DNA of 42,554 bases from Deltaproteobacteria bacterium (GTDB taxonomy: Bacteria; Myxococcota; B64-G9). Both the position numbers and the translations under genes were made by a program. The number at the start of each line of letters is the position of its first letter. Position 1 is the stretch's first letter. The DNA lies in assembly GCA_019307065.1 (NCBI GenBank), contig JAFDKH010000021.1, forward strand, positions 1 through 42,554, read 5' to 3'. The notes beneath the pieces were generated by a model, which saw only the letters and a program-made list of their open reading frames with translations, ran no database searches and had not been told where the DNA came from. Positions 15,433-23,512 of this stretch are shown in pieces.

Positions 15433-17103
15433 TCAATACCTGAAAGTCGAGCCGCCGATAAATTCACGCAGAATAGAATTTTGCGGGACAGCGTCGGGGA
15501 AAATACCGACGAAAAGAGCCAGGAACTTCATCATCCGGTGGATATCCGGGTAAGCCGGATCTGTTTGGGGCACCTCGAGCAGAAAGCGCTCGGCATATAC
15601 TTTGAGTACTGCGGTCTCATAGGACAGGGCGCTATTGAACATTTCGTCGGCCGATTCCTGAAAGGGGTAAATATCGCGGCTTTCCCCGCGCCGAACCGAC
15701 GGCCAGATGCGCAGGGTTTCAGCGGCAGTATAGCCGCGGTAGAGCCGGTCGCGGACAATCCGGCGCAGCAGGCGGGCGTCGGTAGTATGGATACGATTGT
15801 GATCGTCCAGACACAGTTGGGTCAGGGCACTTACATAAACCTTGAACTTGTACTCGGGCGGAATCAGGCTGGTCAGCTGATTGTTCAGGCCGTGGATACC
15901 CTCGATTATCAAAATGTCGTTGGCGGCCAACTGCATCGGCACCCATTTATCTTCTACCTGGCGCTTACCGGACTCGAAGTTGAATCGCGGAGTCAAGACT
16001 TGCTTGCTGTCTAGAAGACCGAGTAGATGCTCGTTGAACAGGGGCACATCGATTGCGGTAATCGACTCAAAATCGTACTCGCCGTCTTCGTCCCGAGGGG
16101 TGTCTTCACGGTTTACGTAATAGTTGTCGATCGAAAGCCCGACCGGTTTGAGGCCGTCGACCTCGAGTTGGACCGACAGGCGCTTGAGAAAGGTGGTTTT
16201 ACCTGAACTTGACGGACCGGCAATCAGCACCATGCGTACCTTGTCGCGTTTGGCGACGATAGTATTGGCGATTTCGACGATACGCTTCTCGTGAAAGCCT
16301 TCAGATACCCGTATCAGCTGATTGATGCCGCCATGGATGCAAAGTTTGTTCAGGGTGCCGACGTTTTCTACGCCCAGCAGTCGGTTTCTTTCTTTGCTCT
16401 GGCGATGAATTGTAAACAGTTTGGTCTGATTTTCTGGAGGTTCGTTAAGCGGTTTTTCGGAATTCAAGGTTGGGAAACGCAGAACAAACCCTGGACCATA
16501 TGACGAAATTCCGAAGTGGGTTAAGTAACCGGCCGAGGGAGGCACTGGGCCATGCAGAATATCTGTTGTCTGACCGAAGTGAACCAAGCGGATGTTTTCA
16601 TGCCAGAAAGTAGACAGAAGTTGCATGCGGTCTTGCAGGTTATGTTGCTCGAAATGCTTGATAGCTTCCTGGACGCCGTAGCGCTCGCGCTCGAAAGGAA
16701 CATCTTGCTGCACTGAATCGAACATTTCTCTCTGGATGGCTTCCAGGTGATCCGGTTCGACTGGGGGTGTTCCCAGCCAGTCGAAAAAATAGCCGTCCCC
16801 GAGAGACTGTCCGACTACCAGGCGCACCTCGGGAAACAGCTTGCGAGTAGCCTCGATCAGCAACAGGGTGCAACCACGCCGGTAGATTTCCATTCCGGCT
16901 TCCGATTCAATCGTTACCAACCTGACTTTGGCGCCTTCATGAAGACGATTGTCGAGGGGCACCAGGCGGTTGTTGACCAGCGCTCCGATAGGCCGTTCTA
17001 GTCCGAAACCAGGGTCGGCTTTCCGGGCGATTAAGGCTAAAGTTGTAGTAGATTCGGGGATCTTGAGATGTTGGCCTTCCAATTCAACTTGAATGGTTTT
17101 CAT
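15433..17103 (-). CDS. TGS/ThrRS-like N-terminal region fused to uridine kinase-like P-loop kinase
   Basis: The 556-residue protein starts at ATG 17103; a GTG two codons upstream is possible. The first 65 residues read as a TGS domain. Residues 65-230 resemble the second additional domain of threonyl-tRNA synthetase (LFPEVRLVVGQSLGDGYFFDW aligns with the FP...GP...DGFYYD region). The editing histidines of that domain seem lost: the HSxAH segment reads RRGCT. The C-terminal half is a phosphoribulokinase/uridine kinase type P-loop protein, with Walker A GPSSSGKTT at residues 296-304 and LSIDNYYVNREDTPRDEDGE as the substrate loop. Proteins with this layout are annotated as nucleoside kinases, but substrates are rarely proven. 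It leads a three-gene operon behind a -24/-12 promoter match. Confidence 0.85.
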   Translation of the reverse strand: MKTIQVELEGQHLKIPESTTTLALIARKADPGFGLERPIGALVNNRLVPLDNRLHEGAKVRLVTIESEAGMEIYRRGCTLLLIEATRKLFPEVRLVVGQSLGDGYFFDWLGTPPVEPDHLEAIQREMFDSVQQDVPFERERYGVQEAIKHFEQHNLQDRMQLLSTFWHENIRLVHFGQTTDILHGPVPPSAGYLTHFGISSYGPGFVLRFPTLNSEKPLNEPPENQTKLFTIHRQSKERNRLLGVENVGTLNKLCIHGGINQLIRVSEGFHEKRIVEIANTIVAKRDKVRMVLIAGPSSSGKTTFLKRLSVQLEVDGLKPVGLSIDNYYVNREDTPRDEDGEYDFESITAIDVPLFNEHLLGLLDSKQVLTPRFNFESGKRQVEDKWVPMQLAANDILIIEGIHGLNNQLTSLIPPEYKFKVYVSALTQLCLDDHNRIHTTDARLLRRIVRDRLYRGYTAAETLRIWPSVRRGESRDIYPFQESADEMFNSALSYETAVLKVYAERFLLEVPQTDPAYPDIHRMMKFLALFVGIFPDAVPQNSILREFIGGSTFRY

Positions 17104-17133
17104 AGTCACAAACTATCACTCTAGAATGTCGTA

Positions 17134-17150
17134 AGCAATGTAATAGCCAA
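17134..17150 (-). promoter_or_regulatory. Sigma-54 (-24/-12) promoter candidate
   Basis: On the minus strand the sequence TTGGCTATTACATTGCT has TTGGC and TTGCT with GG and GC separated by exactly ten bases, matching 10 of 14 defined positions of the sigma-54 consensus, including all core bases. The predicted transcription start near 17124 lies about 20 bases before the ATG of the kinase-like gene. It faces right-to-left, towards the second -24/-12 match at 11548. Confidence 0.65.
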
Positions 17151-17227
17151 CCAAATTCCCGCAATTATAGTCAACTGCCGGGCGGCGATCTTGAGCGGTT
17201 ATTCCAGATGGACTGCACCGGATCTTG

Positions 17228-17257
17228 TTGAATTATTTGGGTCGTGCGTGATATAGG
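17228..17257 (+). promoter_or_regulatory. Possible sigma-70 promoter of the Nudix-manC operon
   Basis: TTGAAT (17228-17233) and TATAGG (17252-17257) are separated by 18 bases, and the predicted start lies about nine bases before the Nudix ATG. Each hexamer matches four of six consensus bases. Alternatives shifted by a few bases (TTGTTG with GATATA) are about as good. Confidence 0.35.
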
Positions 17258-17272
17258 CTGGGACGGTGTGTC

Positions 17273-17854
17273 ATGTTCGATCTGATAGCCGAAACTTTAA
17301 AAAATCACGAGCGGAAAGAAATTCCGGCCGCAGGTTTGACTCTGTCCGCCGTCTTAGTTCCGCTCTATTACAAAAACGAGGAATTGTATCTGTTGATGGG
17401 TCGCCGAACCGACAAAGTCTTGAAACACAAGGGTCAAATATCCTTCCCGGGTGGTGCCAGCGACCCGCAAGACGCAGATGTGGTGGCAACCGCCTTGCGG
17501 GAGGCCAGGGAAGAAATCGGATTGCTGCCCGAAGATGTCGAAGTGCTCGGGTTGCATGACGATATTTGGACCTACACCGGTTTTAGAGTAACGCCGGTGG
17601 TTGGCCAGATACCTTACCCCTATCCGTTCAAGCTCAACGAAGACGAAGTTGAAGAACTTATCGAAGTACCCTGGGCAGTTTTTTCCGAACGGAGAGGCTA
17701 TCGCCAAGAGCGCGTTGAACACGACGGCCAGGTCCAGGAAATTGATTTTTATCATTTCGAGAAACATATCATCTGGGGTGCCACAGCCCGGATTACCCGC
17801 CGACTGGTTGAGCTAGTCGAAGGGGCCGGCCGGACTAAAATGGAGGAGCGATGA
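17273..17854 (+). CDS. Nudix hydrolase of the CoA-diphosphatase type
   Basis: The 193-residue protein carries a Nudix box of the CoA pyrophosphatase subgroup: FPGGASDPQDADVVATALRE followed by AREEIGL. The spacing DxxD...TALREAxEEIGL is typical of NUDT7/NUDT8/YeaB-like proteins, which split CoA and its derivatives to phosphopantetheine and adenosine 3',5'-bisphosphate. It was read from ATG 17273, which has only a weak ribosome-binding site. It overlaps manC by four bases (ATGA), so a link to sugar nucleotide turnover is possible and an NDP-sugar substrate cannot be excluded from sequence alone. Confidence 0.85.
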   Translation: MFDLIAETLKNHERKEIPAAGLTLSAVLVPLYYKNEELYLLMGRRTDKVLKHKGQISFPGGASDPQDADVVATALREAREEIGLLPEDVEVLGLHDDIWTYTGFRVTPVVGQIPYPYPFKLNEDEVEELIEVPWAVFSERRGYRQERVEHDGQVQEIDFYHFEKHIIWGATARITRRLVELVEGAGRTKMEER

Positions 17855-18918
17855 TTCACGCACTAATTATGGCAGGCGGATCAGGAACCAGATTCTGGCC
17901 GCTATCACGCGAAGCACTGCCGAAGCAGTTTCTAGCGATTGGAGGCCAGCAACCTCTTTTACGCACTACAGCCGAACGCATCTTGCCCTTGTGTGGCTGG
18001 GACGGCCTCTGGGTGGTCGCCTCGAAGAAACATGCCAAGCATATTCATCGAATTCTGCCTGAGCTGCCCAAGAAAAATATGATCATCGAGCCGCGCCCGC
18101 GCAACACTGCTCCGGCTATCGGCCTGGGGGCCGCCACAATAGCCAACCACGACCCCGAGGGAATGGTGGTGGTCTTGCCGTCCGATCACGTCATTCGTCC
18201 GCCGGCCAAATTCAGAAAACTTATCAAAGCGGCCTGCACCGAAGCCAAGTCTGGTGCCATGGTAACTTTGGGTGTTGTTCCTTCGCGGCCGGAAACCGGC
18301 TTTGGATATATTCAAGCCGGGAGGAAGATGCGCTCAGTCGGTGGTTTCGAAGTTTTTGAAGTAGATGGTTTCACCGAGAAACCAGATTTGCCATGCGCTA
18401 TTGAATATCTGCAGGCCGGGTCCTATTATTGGAATTCGGGTATGTTCATCTTCAGCGTCGAAGCCATTCTAAGAGAGATACAAGCCCACCTGCCGCAACT
18501 CCATCGCGGGCTAAAAAATGCGATGCAGGCCAAAGTCAAAAATCGGCCAGCAATCATCAAGCGGTTGTTTGGACGCATCGAGGGTGTTTCGATTGACTAC
18601 GGGGTTATGGAGAAATCCTCGAGTATCCACGTCTTGCCGTGCGACACGTTTTGGTCTGATGTTGGAAGCTGGGCCGCTTTGCCGGAGGTGGTCAAAAAAG
18701 ACGAATCCGGCAATGTGATTGAAGGAGACGTTCTGAGCATTGATTCCCAAAACTGCGTCATTCACTCGGAGAAGCGTCTGGTAGCTTGCGTAGGCGTGCA
18801 AGACCTTGTGGTTGTCGAGACACCTGATGCAGTTCTGGTCTGCCCGATCAATGAAGCCCAGCAAGTAAAAAGAGTCGTGCAGGAGTTGCGCCGGCTCAAA
18901 CGCAAGAAAGTGTTGTAG
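17851..18918 (+). CDS. manC: Mannose-1-phosphate guanylyltransferase
   Basis: This enzyme makes GDP-mannose from GTP and mannose-1-phosphate for LPS and exopolysaccharide. The N-terminus has the pyrophosphorylase signature MAGGSGTRFWPLSRE followed by LPKQFLAIGG. Further family motifs are VVLPSDHVI, the sugar-binding FTEKPDL and YYWNSGMFIF. The protein is 355 residues long. It therefore lacks the C-terminal phosphomannose isomerase domain found in bifunctional ManC/AlgA. It overlaps the Nudix gene and is followed after eight bases by the phosphohexomutase that supplies its substrate. Confidence 0.94.
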   Translation: MIHALIMAGGSGTRFWPLSREALPKQFLAIGGQQPLLRTTAERILPLCGWDGLWVVASKKHAKHIHRILPELPKKNMIIEPRPRNTAPAIGLGAATIANHDPEGMVVVLPSDHVIRPPAKFRKLIKAACTEAKSGAMVTLGVVPSRPETGFGYIQAGRKMRSVGGFEVFEVDGFTEKPDLPCAIEYLQAGSYYWNSGMFIFSVEAILREIQAHLPQLHRGLKNAMQAKVKNRPAIIKRLFGRIEGVSIDYGVMEKSSSIHVLPCDTFWSDVGSWAALPEVVKKDESGNVIEGDVLSIDSQNCVIHSEKRLVACVGVQDLVVVETPDAVLVCPINEAQQVKRVVQELRRLKRKKVL

Positions 18919-18926
18919 GAGAACTC

Positions 18927-20279
18927 ATGAATCGCGCGGTCTTCAGGGAATATGATGTCAGGGGCTTAGTCGAGCGTGATTTGACCGACGAATTTGTGCG
19001 TACTCTGGGAAGGGCAATTGGAACCAGGCTTACCCGCCATGGGGGGAAAGTGATGGCTCTCGGAACGGACTGCCGTCTCAGCGCCGATCGCTTAAAAGCC
19101 GCCCTGCTGGCAGGCATCACTTCCACGGGCATCTCGGTAGTCGATATAGGCACTGTCCCCACGCCGCTTTTATATTTTGCCTTGCACCAACTCGAGGTTG
19201 ACGGCGGAGTCATGATCACCGGCAGTCACAACCCGCCCGAATATAACGGTTTCAAAATCGCAATCGGAAAGACAACAATCTACGGACAACAGATTCGGGA
19301 TCTGGCCGATCTTATCGAACAGGGAGATTACGAAACCGGCGCAGGGCTTGTCTCCAGCCAGAGCGTAAACGACGACTACATTGATAAGGTCGCCCAGGGC
19401 TTCTCACTGGGAAATTCCGGCTTGAGCGTAGCAGTTGATTCGGGCAATGGAACCGGCGGCGTTGTGGCGCTGCCATTGCTAAAAAGACTTGGTGTCAAGG
19501 TGCACGACTTGTATACCGAGATGGATGGCAATTTTCCCAATCATCATCCGGACCCCTCAATGCCCGAAAACCTGACGGCCCTGGTCGAAAAGGTTCTGGA
19601 GAATAAACTACCGGCCGGGATCGCTTTTGACGGAGATGCCGATCGTCTTGGAGTTGTCGATGACAAAGGTGAAATGATCTGGGGAGACAAATTGCTAATT
19701 TTGTTCAGCCGGGCAGTCCTGGCCGATTTGCCGGGAGCCACCATCATCGGCGAAGTTAAATGCTCGAAGACAATGTACGATGATATTGCCGCGCGCGGTG
19801 GCCGGCCGATAATGTGGAAGGCTGGGCACTCGCTTATCAAGGCCAAGATGAAGGAGACCAAGGCCGCCTTGGCCGGTGAAATGAGCGGGCACTTGTTCTT
19901 CGCCGATCGCTACTATGGTTTTGACGATGCCATCTATGCGGCTTGTCGCCTGGTCGAGATTCTCGTTCGGACGGGCAAGAAACTGTCAGAGTTGCTGTCC
20001 GATGTGCCCAAGATGGCGGCCACCCCCGAGATTCGCAGACCCTGTCCGGACGACAAGAAGTTTGCCGTGGTGGCCAAAATGACTGAATACTTCAGAGAAA
20101 GGCAAGAGATTGTTGATGTCGACGGCGTCAGGGTTCTTTATCCGGATGGCTGGGGGTTGATCAGGGCCTCGAATACTCAACCGGTCTTGGTGCTGAGGTT
20201 CGAGGCCGAAACCGAAACTCGCATGAAAGAGATCCAGTCGGAAATCGAACAAGCTCTTTCGCAGATCGGGGGAGTCTAG
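18927..20279 (+). CDS. manB: Phosphomannomutase/phosphoglucomutase
   Basis: The 450-residue protein is an alpha-D-phosphohexomutase of the AlgC/ManB type, which interconverts hexose 6-phosphate and 1-phosphate. The catalytic phosphoserine is Ser100 in MITGSHNPPEYNGFKI. The magnesium loop is FDGDADRLGVVD. The sugar-recognition loop is AGEMSGHLFF, where GEMSGH is the form used by enzymes that accept mannose and glucose phosphates. The phosphate-binding loop near the C-terminus is LIRASNTQPVLVLRFE. It feeds the adjacent manC product. AGGAG precedes the ATG. Confidence 0.95.
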   Translation: MNRAVFREYDVRGLVERDLTDEFVRTLGRAIGTRLTRHGGKVMALGTDCRLSADRLKAALLAGITSTGISVVDIGTVPTPLLYFALHQLEVDGGVMITGSHNPPEYNGFKIAIGKTTIYGQQIRDLADLIEQGDYETGAGLVSSQSVNDDYIDKVAQGFSLGNSGLSVAVDSGNGTGGVVALPLLKRLGVKVHDLYTEMDGNFPNHHPDPSMPENLTALVEKVLENKLPAGIAFDGDADRLGVVDDKGEMIWGDKLLILFSRAVLADLPGATIIGEVKCSKTMYDDIAARGGRPIMWKAGHSLIKAKMKETKAALAGEMSGHLFFADRYYGFDDAIYAACRLVEILVRTGKKLSELLSDVPKMAATPEIRRPCPDDKKFAVVAKMTEYFRERQEIVDVDGVRVLYPDGWGLIRASNTQPVLVLRFEAETETRMKEIQSEIEQALSQIGGV

Positions 20280-21254
20280 TTGGTTAGGGCCAAAACTGCA
20301 GTCGGAGTCGACCTGGGCGGTAGCAACGTCCGGGCTGCTGTAATCGACCAGGACGGCAAAGTTCTTTCGGTATTTCGCGACAACCTCGGGCAGCACAATT
20401 TACCTGAATCAGTTGTGGCAGTTGTTGCTGATGCAATTAACCGGGTTTTACTAGTAGCTTCTTTGTCGATCGATCAGCTGGTCGGAATCGGCATCGGCAT
20501 AGCAGCCCAACTAGCGGATAATCAAGGAACGGTTGCGGTCAGTCCCAATCTGGGCTGGCGGAATGTCGCTTTCGGCGACTTGCTGCAAGCGGCCCTGGGA
20601 AGGCGGGTGCGGGTAGTCAATGATGTTGATGCGATCGCCTGGGGTGAAGCAACTCATGGGGCGGCGGTCGGTCATCGAGATGTCTTGACTGTCTTTGTCG
20701 GCACCGGGGTTGGCGGGGGTCTGGTGTTGAACGGGCGCTTATATGCCGGTAGTTCGGGCGTGCCGGCCGAGATCGGACACATTAAGGTTCGACCGCAAGG
20801 TGCCGAATGCGGCTGCGGTGGCCGTGGGTGCCTTGAGGCCTATCTGGGCGGTGTCAATTTGAGCCGGCGGCTGAGAAAGGCGGCTGAGACCGATTGGCCG
20901 GCGCTTCGCCAAAAGGCTTCCGGCGATCTCGCGCATGTTCATCCTGGCCTGGTTGAAGAACTATTGATCGAAAAGGACCCTCGCGCCGCCGATCTTTTTG
21001 AAGAACTTGCCGGGATGTTCGGGCTGGTTTTGGCTAATGCGGTTACCCTGCTCAATCCATCTGCCCTGGTTCTTGGCGGCACGGTCCTGCAGGGTTGTCC
21101 GACTCTTATGAAGCTATCCGAAGAAGTTTTACGCAAGCAAAGTCTGGATGTAACCAATGCCGCTCTCAAAATATATACTGCCAAGTTAGGTGATAACGCC
21201 GGAATCATCGGCGCCGGATCACTGGTAATGGCTTCGGGAAGGAAAGTGGAATGA
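20280..21254 (+). CDS. ROK family sugar kinase (glucokinase-like)
   Basis: The gene starts at TTG 20280, directly after the upstream stop, with GGGGGAG seven bases before it. The 324-residue protein has the ATP-binding GVDLGGSNVRAAVIDQDG, the catalytic Asp in VVNDVDAIAWGE and the ROK signature GTGVGGGLVLNGRLYAGSSG followed by AEIGH and the zinc motif CGCGGRGCLEAY. There is no N-terminal helix-turn-helix, so it is a kinase and not a NagC/Mlc-type repressor. Glucose is the most likely substrate, feeding glucose 6-phosphate to the neighbouring mutase; other hexoses or N-acyl hexosamines are possible. It overlaps the next lipoprotein gene by four bases. Confidence 0.9.
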   Translation: MVRAKTAVGVDLGGSNVRAAVIDQDGKVLSVFRDNLGQHNLPESVVAVVADAINRVLLVASLSIDQLVGIGIGIAAQLADNQGTVAVSPNLGWRNVAFGDLLQAALGRRVRVVNDVDAIAWGEATHGAAVGHRDVLTVFVGTGVGGGLVLNGRLYAGSSGVPAEIGHIKVRPQGAECGCGGRGCLEAYLGGVNLSRRLRKAAETDWPALRQKASGDLAHVHPGLVEELLIEKDPRAADLFEELAGMFGLVLANAVTLLNPSALVLGGTVLQGCPTLMKLSEEVLRKQSLDVTNAALKIYTAKLGDNAGIIGAGSLVMASGRKVE

Positions 21255-21724
21255 AATATTTCCTGACAATTCTAATTGTGTTGTTCGGATTGGGCTGCTC
21301 GAAGGAGACCGAAGGTGAGTCGGGCAAAGCGAAAGTTGACTCTGATTCGCCCAAGCAGGTCATGATGATCGATAAGCAGGCTCGCAAAGGCAGGATCTTT
21401 GTTTACATTGATGATACCGGCAACACCGTCAGGACTGCCAATTACGATGAGATCCCGATCGACAAGCGTAACGCCGTGATGGTCATCGAGGGCAGGCGCC
21501 GGGCGCGGGTCAGTCGCACGAAAAAAGGCAAGTTTCATATCGAGGCCTTGCCACCCACGATTACAAGTGAAGAAAAGGCCGGCCAAAAAGAAGCCAAGGA
21601 CATTCTCGAAGCAAATCCGCCCGAGGAAGGCCCGCCCTCAACCGATAAATGGACCGAAGAGCAGTGGCGCAAGGAACTGAAAAAAGAGCTGGAAGAGTTA
21701 CAGGCCGAACAAAAGAAAGAATAA
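21251..21724 (+). CDS. Small lipoprotein with DUF4124-like segment
   Basis: The ATG overlaps the ROK kinase stop (ATGA). The 157-residue protein has a lipobox LFGLGC (Cys16), a low-complexity charged stretch, and then RIFVYIDDTGNTVRTANYDE followed by IPIDKRNAV. That pattern (tyrosine-rich strand, D-x-x-G, then IP and basic residues) resembles the DUF4124 type domain of envelope proteins. The C-terminal 50 residues are strongly charged and helical (KKELEELQAEQKKE), probably a coiled coil. No function is known. It ends the sugar-nucleotide operon and is followed by the REP-like palindrome. Confidence 0.65.
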   Translation: MKYFLTILIVLFGLGCSKETEGESGKAKVDSDSPKQVMMIDKQARKGRIFVYIDDTGNTVRTANYDEIPIDKRNAVMVIEGRRRARVSRTKKGKFHIEALPPTITSEEKAGQKEAKDILEANPPEEGPPSTDKWTEEQWRKELKKELEELQAEQKKE

Positions 21725-21760
21725 GCGCTCAGGGTTCTTCGTGTGCAACGTATCTTTATC

Positions 21761-21840
21761 CGTGTCATTCCGGCAAGTCTGTAGCCGGAATCCATATAGC
21801 GAAGACTGGATACCGGCTAGAGACATGCCGGCATGACGTG
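21761..21840. repeat. REP-like intergenic palindrome
   Basis: An 80-base element sits between two convergent genes. Outer arms CGTGTCATTCCGGCA (21761-21775) and TGCCGGCATGACGTG (21826-21840) are imperfect inverted repeats (12 of 15). Inner arms AGCCGGAATCCA (21783-21794) and TGGATACCGGCT (21808-21819) pair with one mismatch. This nested CATTCCGGC...GCCGGAATCCA layout is typical of dispersed palindromic repeats in many proteobacterial genomes. No second copy was noticed in this window. It may also serve as a bidirectional transcription stop. Confidence 0.65.
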
Positions 21841-21856
21841 CGATTCTAATGTAACA

Positions 21857-23263
21857 TTAGGGAAATGATGTGGCGCCGGTTGTGAATACTCCCACCGGGT
21901 TGTACATGCTCAGACTTCGTTGCAGCCGCAGAATGGCCAGCTGCAGATTCAATTCTTCCTGGGCCACATTGATTTCGGAGACGAACAATACCGAGTTGGC
22001 GTCGAGCACCTCGAGATTTGTGGTAGCTCCGGCATCGAAAGAAACTTTGGCCAATTCGACTTGCTCCCGGGCAAGTTCCAACGAATGACGTGATTTGAAC
22101 AGATTGGCCTCTGCCATTTCCAGTCTGAGCCAAAGCTGACGGATCTCACTGGCGATATTTTGCCTGGTTTGGTCAATCTGGATATTAGCTTCGCGGATCT
22201 TAGATTTGGCTTCCTGCAAATAAGTGTAGCGCAGGCCGCCGTCGTAGATCGTGATAGACAGTGCCAGGCCGACACTCCAGGTGACGTACTCGTTGGTGAA
22301 GCCTTTGACGTCGGAAACCATCAAGTTGCCGGTAGCGACTAAAGAAGGCAAGAAACGGTACCAGGCGTCTTTTTCCATCTCTTGGGCCAGTTCGAGGTTC
22401 AATCTAGCGACGGTCAGGTCGCGTCTTTGAGTTTTCGCTTTCTCGATAAATTCCTGCATAGATTCGCTGGGCTGCTTGGGAGAGGCTGGCTGAACCAGAG
22501 TAAATTCTCTTCTCTGTCCAATCAACAGCATGATAGATTCTTTAGACAAGGCCAACGAATTTTCGGCGCTCTTCTTGTCTTGCTCGGCTCGATTCAAAGA
22601 TATCTCGGCACTCAAGACTGTGATCTTGGGAGTTTGTCCACCTTCGAATTTTGTCCGGGCGACTCTGAGATGTTCTTGTCGAATACCGACCGCATTGTCG
22701 GCTATCTCGACGAATTTCCTGGCTGCCAAAGCCCCGTAGTAAGCCACTTCCAGGGTGTAAAGCAGGTAATCCTGGGCGTTTTCGGTACTGATCTTGGCCA
22801 GATCGTATGTCTGGTAGGCGCTCTTGATGGTCGATATAGCCCGAGCCAGGAATATCGGCTGAGTAATCTGGGAGAAAAAGCCGAATGAGTCTTGTTTCTG
22901 GAGGACCCTGGTATCGAATTCGGTGAAACAGAAACCGACATCCGGGTTCCAGAAAGGACCACAAACAGCTTCGCTTGTGCCAATCGAAGTGACATCCGGG
23001 TAGGTCAGATCCATACCGGTGTTGTGATGAGTGTAGGTGCCAGTAGCACTCCACTGAGGTTTAACCATCGTCCAGGCCTTGTCGATAATCAGTTCGGCCT
23101 GATAAAGCCTTTCTTGAGCCGCTCTCAGGGTTGGATTTGAACGTTTAGCCAGCGTTTTTGCCTCGGCCAGGGACAGAGGAGCTACATCAGCTTGTGTCTC
23201 GGCTCTGACAGGTACAATTACGAATATAAAGATCAGGCCGGAAATAGTCGATATCTTCAACAT
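21857..23263 (-). CDS. TolC family outer membrane efflux protein
   Basis: The 468-residue protein has a signal peptide (ISGLIFIFVIVPVRA) and the two-fold repeated long amphipathic helices of the outer membrane efflux protein family, for example LSLAEAKTLAKRSNPTLRAA at the start and ELARVVELAKVSF-like text (LELAREQVELAKVSFDAGAT) near the end. The motif LDANSVLFVSEINVAQ is also typical. TolC-type trimers form the outer-membrane duct for type I secretion or RND/ABC efflux. No inner membrane pump or adaptor gene is next to it, so the partner is encoded elsewhere. A GAGGAG ribosome-binding site precedes the ATG. A gap of 249 bases separates it from the divergent carD and holds the carD promoter only. 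Confidence 0.92.
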   Translation of the reverse strand: MLKISTISGLIFIFVIVPVRAETQADVAPLSLAEAKTLAKRSNPTLRAAQERLYQAELIIDKAWTMVKPQWSATGTYTHHNTGMDLTYPDVTSIGTSEAVCGPFWNPDVGFCFTEFDTRVLQKQDSFGFFSQITQPIFLARAISTIKSAYQTYDLAKISTENAQDYLLYTLEVAYYGALAARKFVEIADNAVGIRQEHLRVARTKFEGGQTPKITVLSAEISLNRAEQDKKSAENSLALSKESIMLLIGQRREFTLVQPASPKQPSESMQEFIEKAKTQRRDLTVARLNLELAQEMEKDAWYRFLPSLVATGNLMVSDVKGFTNEYVTWSVGLALSITIYDGGLRYTYLQEAKSKIREANIQIDQTRQNIASEIRQLWLRLEMAEANLFKSRHSLELAREQVELAKVSFDAGATTNLEVLDANSVLFVSEINVAQEELNLQLAILRLQRSLSMYNPVGVFTTGATSFP

Positions 23264-23435
23264 TCCGTGACTCCTCGATAAGCCTTACGAAGACTTATGT
23301 AAAAACTCCAGGACCTGAGCGGCTCGGCTTGTATGTGCCTGATTTTTATGTTTTTCCTCAGCCAGACCACAGGTATTAGTTTAGTGTGCAACTCATTCTA
23401 ACCAATCGACTAACCATGTCAACCGGCTTTTTTCG

Positions 23436-23463
23436 TTGACTTTGAACTACCCGTCATGTTAAT
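23436..23463 (+). promoter_or_regulatory. Sigma-70 promoter of carD
   Basis: TTGACT (23436-23441) is followed after 16 bases by GTTAAT (23458-23463). The first hexamer matches five of six and the second four of six consensus bases. Transcription would start near 23470, giving a leader of about 43 bases before the preferred carD ATG. Confidence 0.45.
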
Positions 23464-23512
23464 GTCTACGCGCTCGAAAGTGTGTAAAATGACTGAGAAA
23501 AAAGGTGAACGT

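Noticed and set aside
14708-15553. A 281-codon open frame on the + strand opposite the CsgG-like gene
   Set aside because: Serine/proline-rich low-information text without motifs; the minus-strand frame has signal peptide, ribosome-binding site, a paralogue and operon context.
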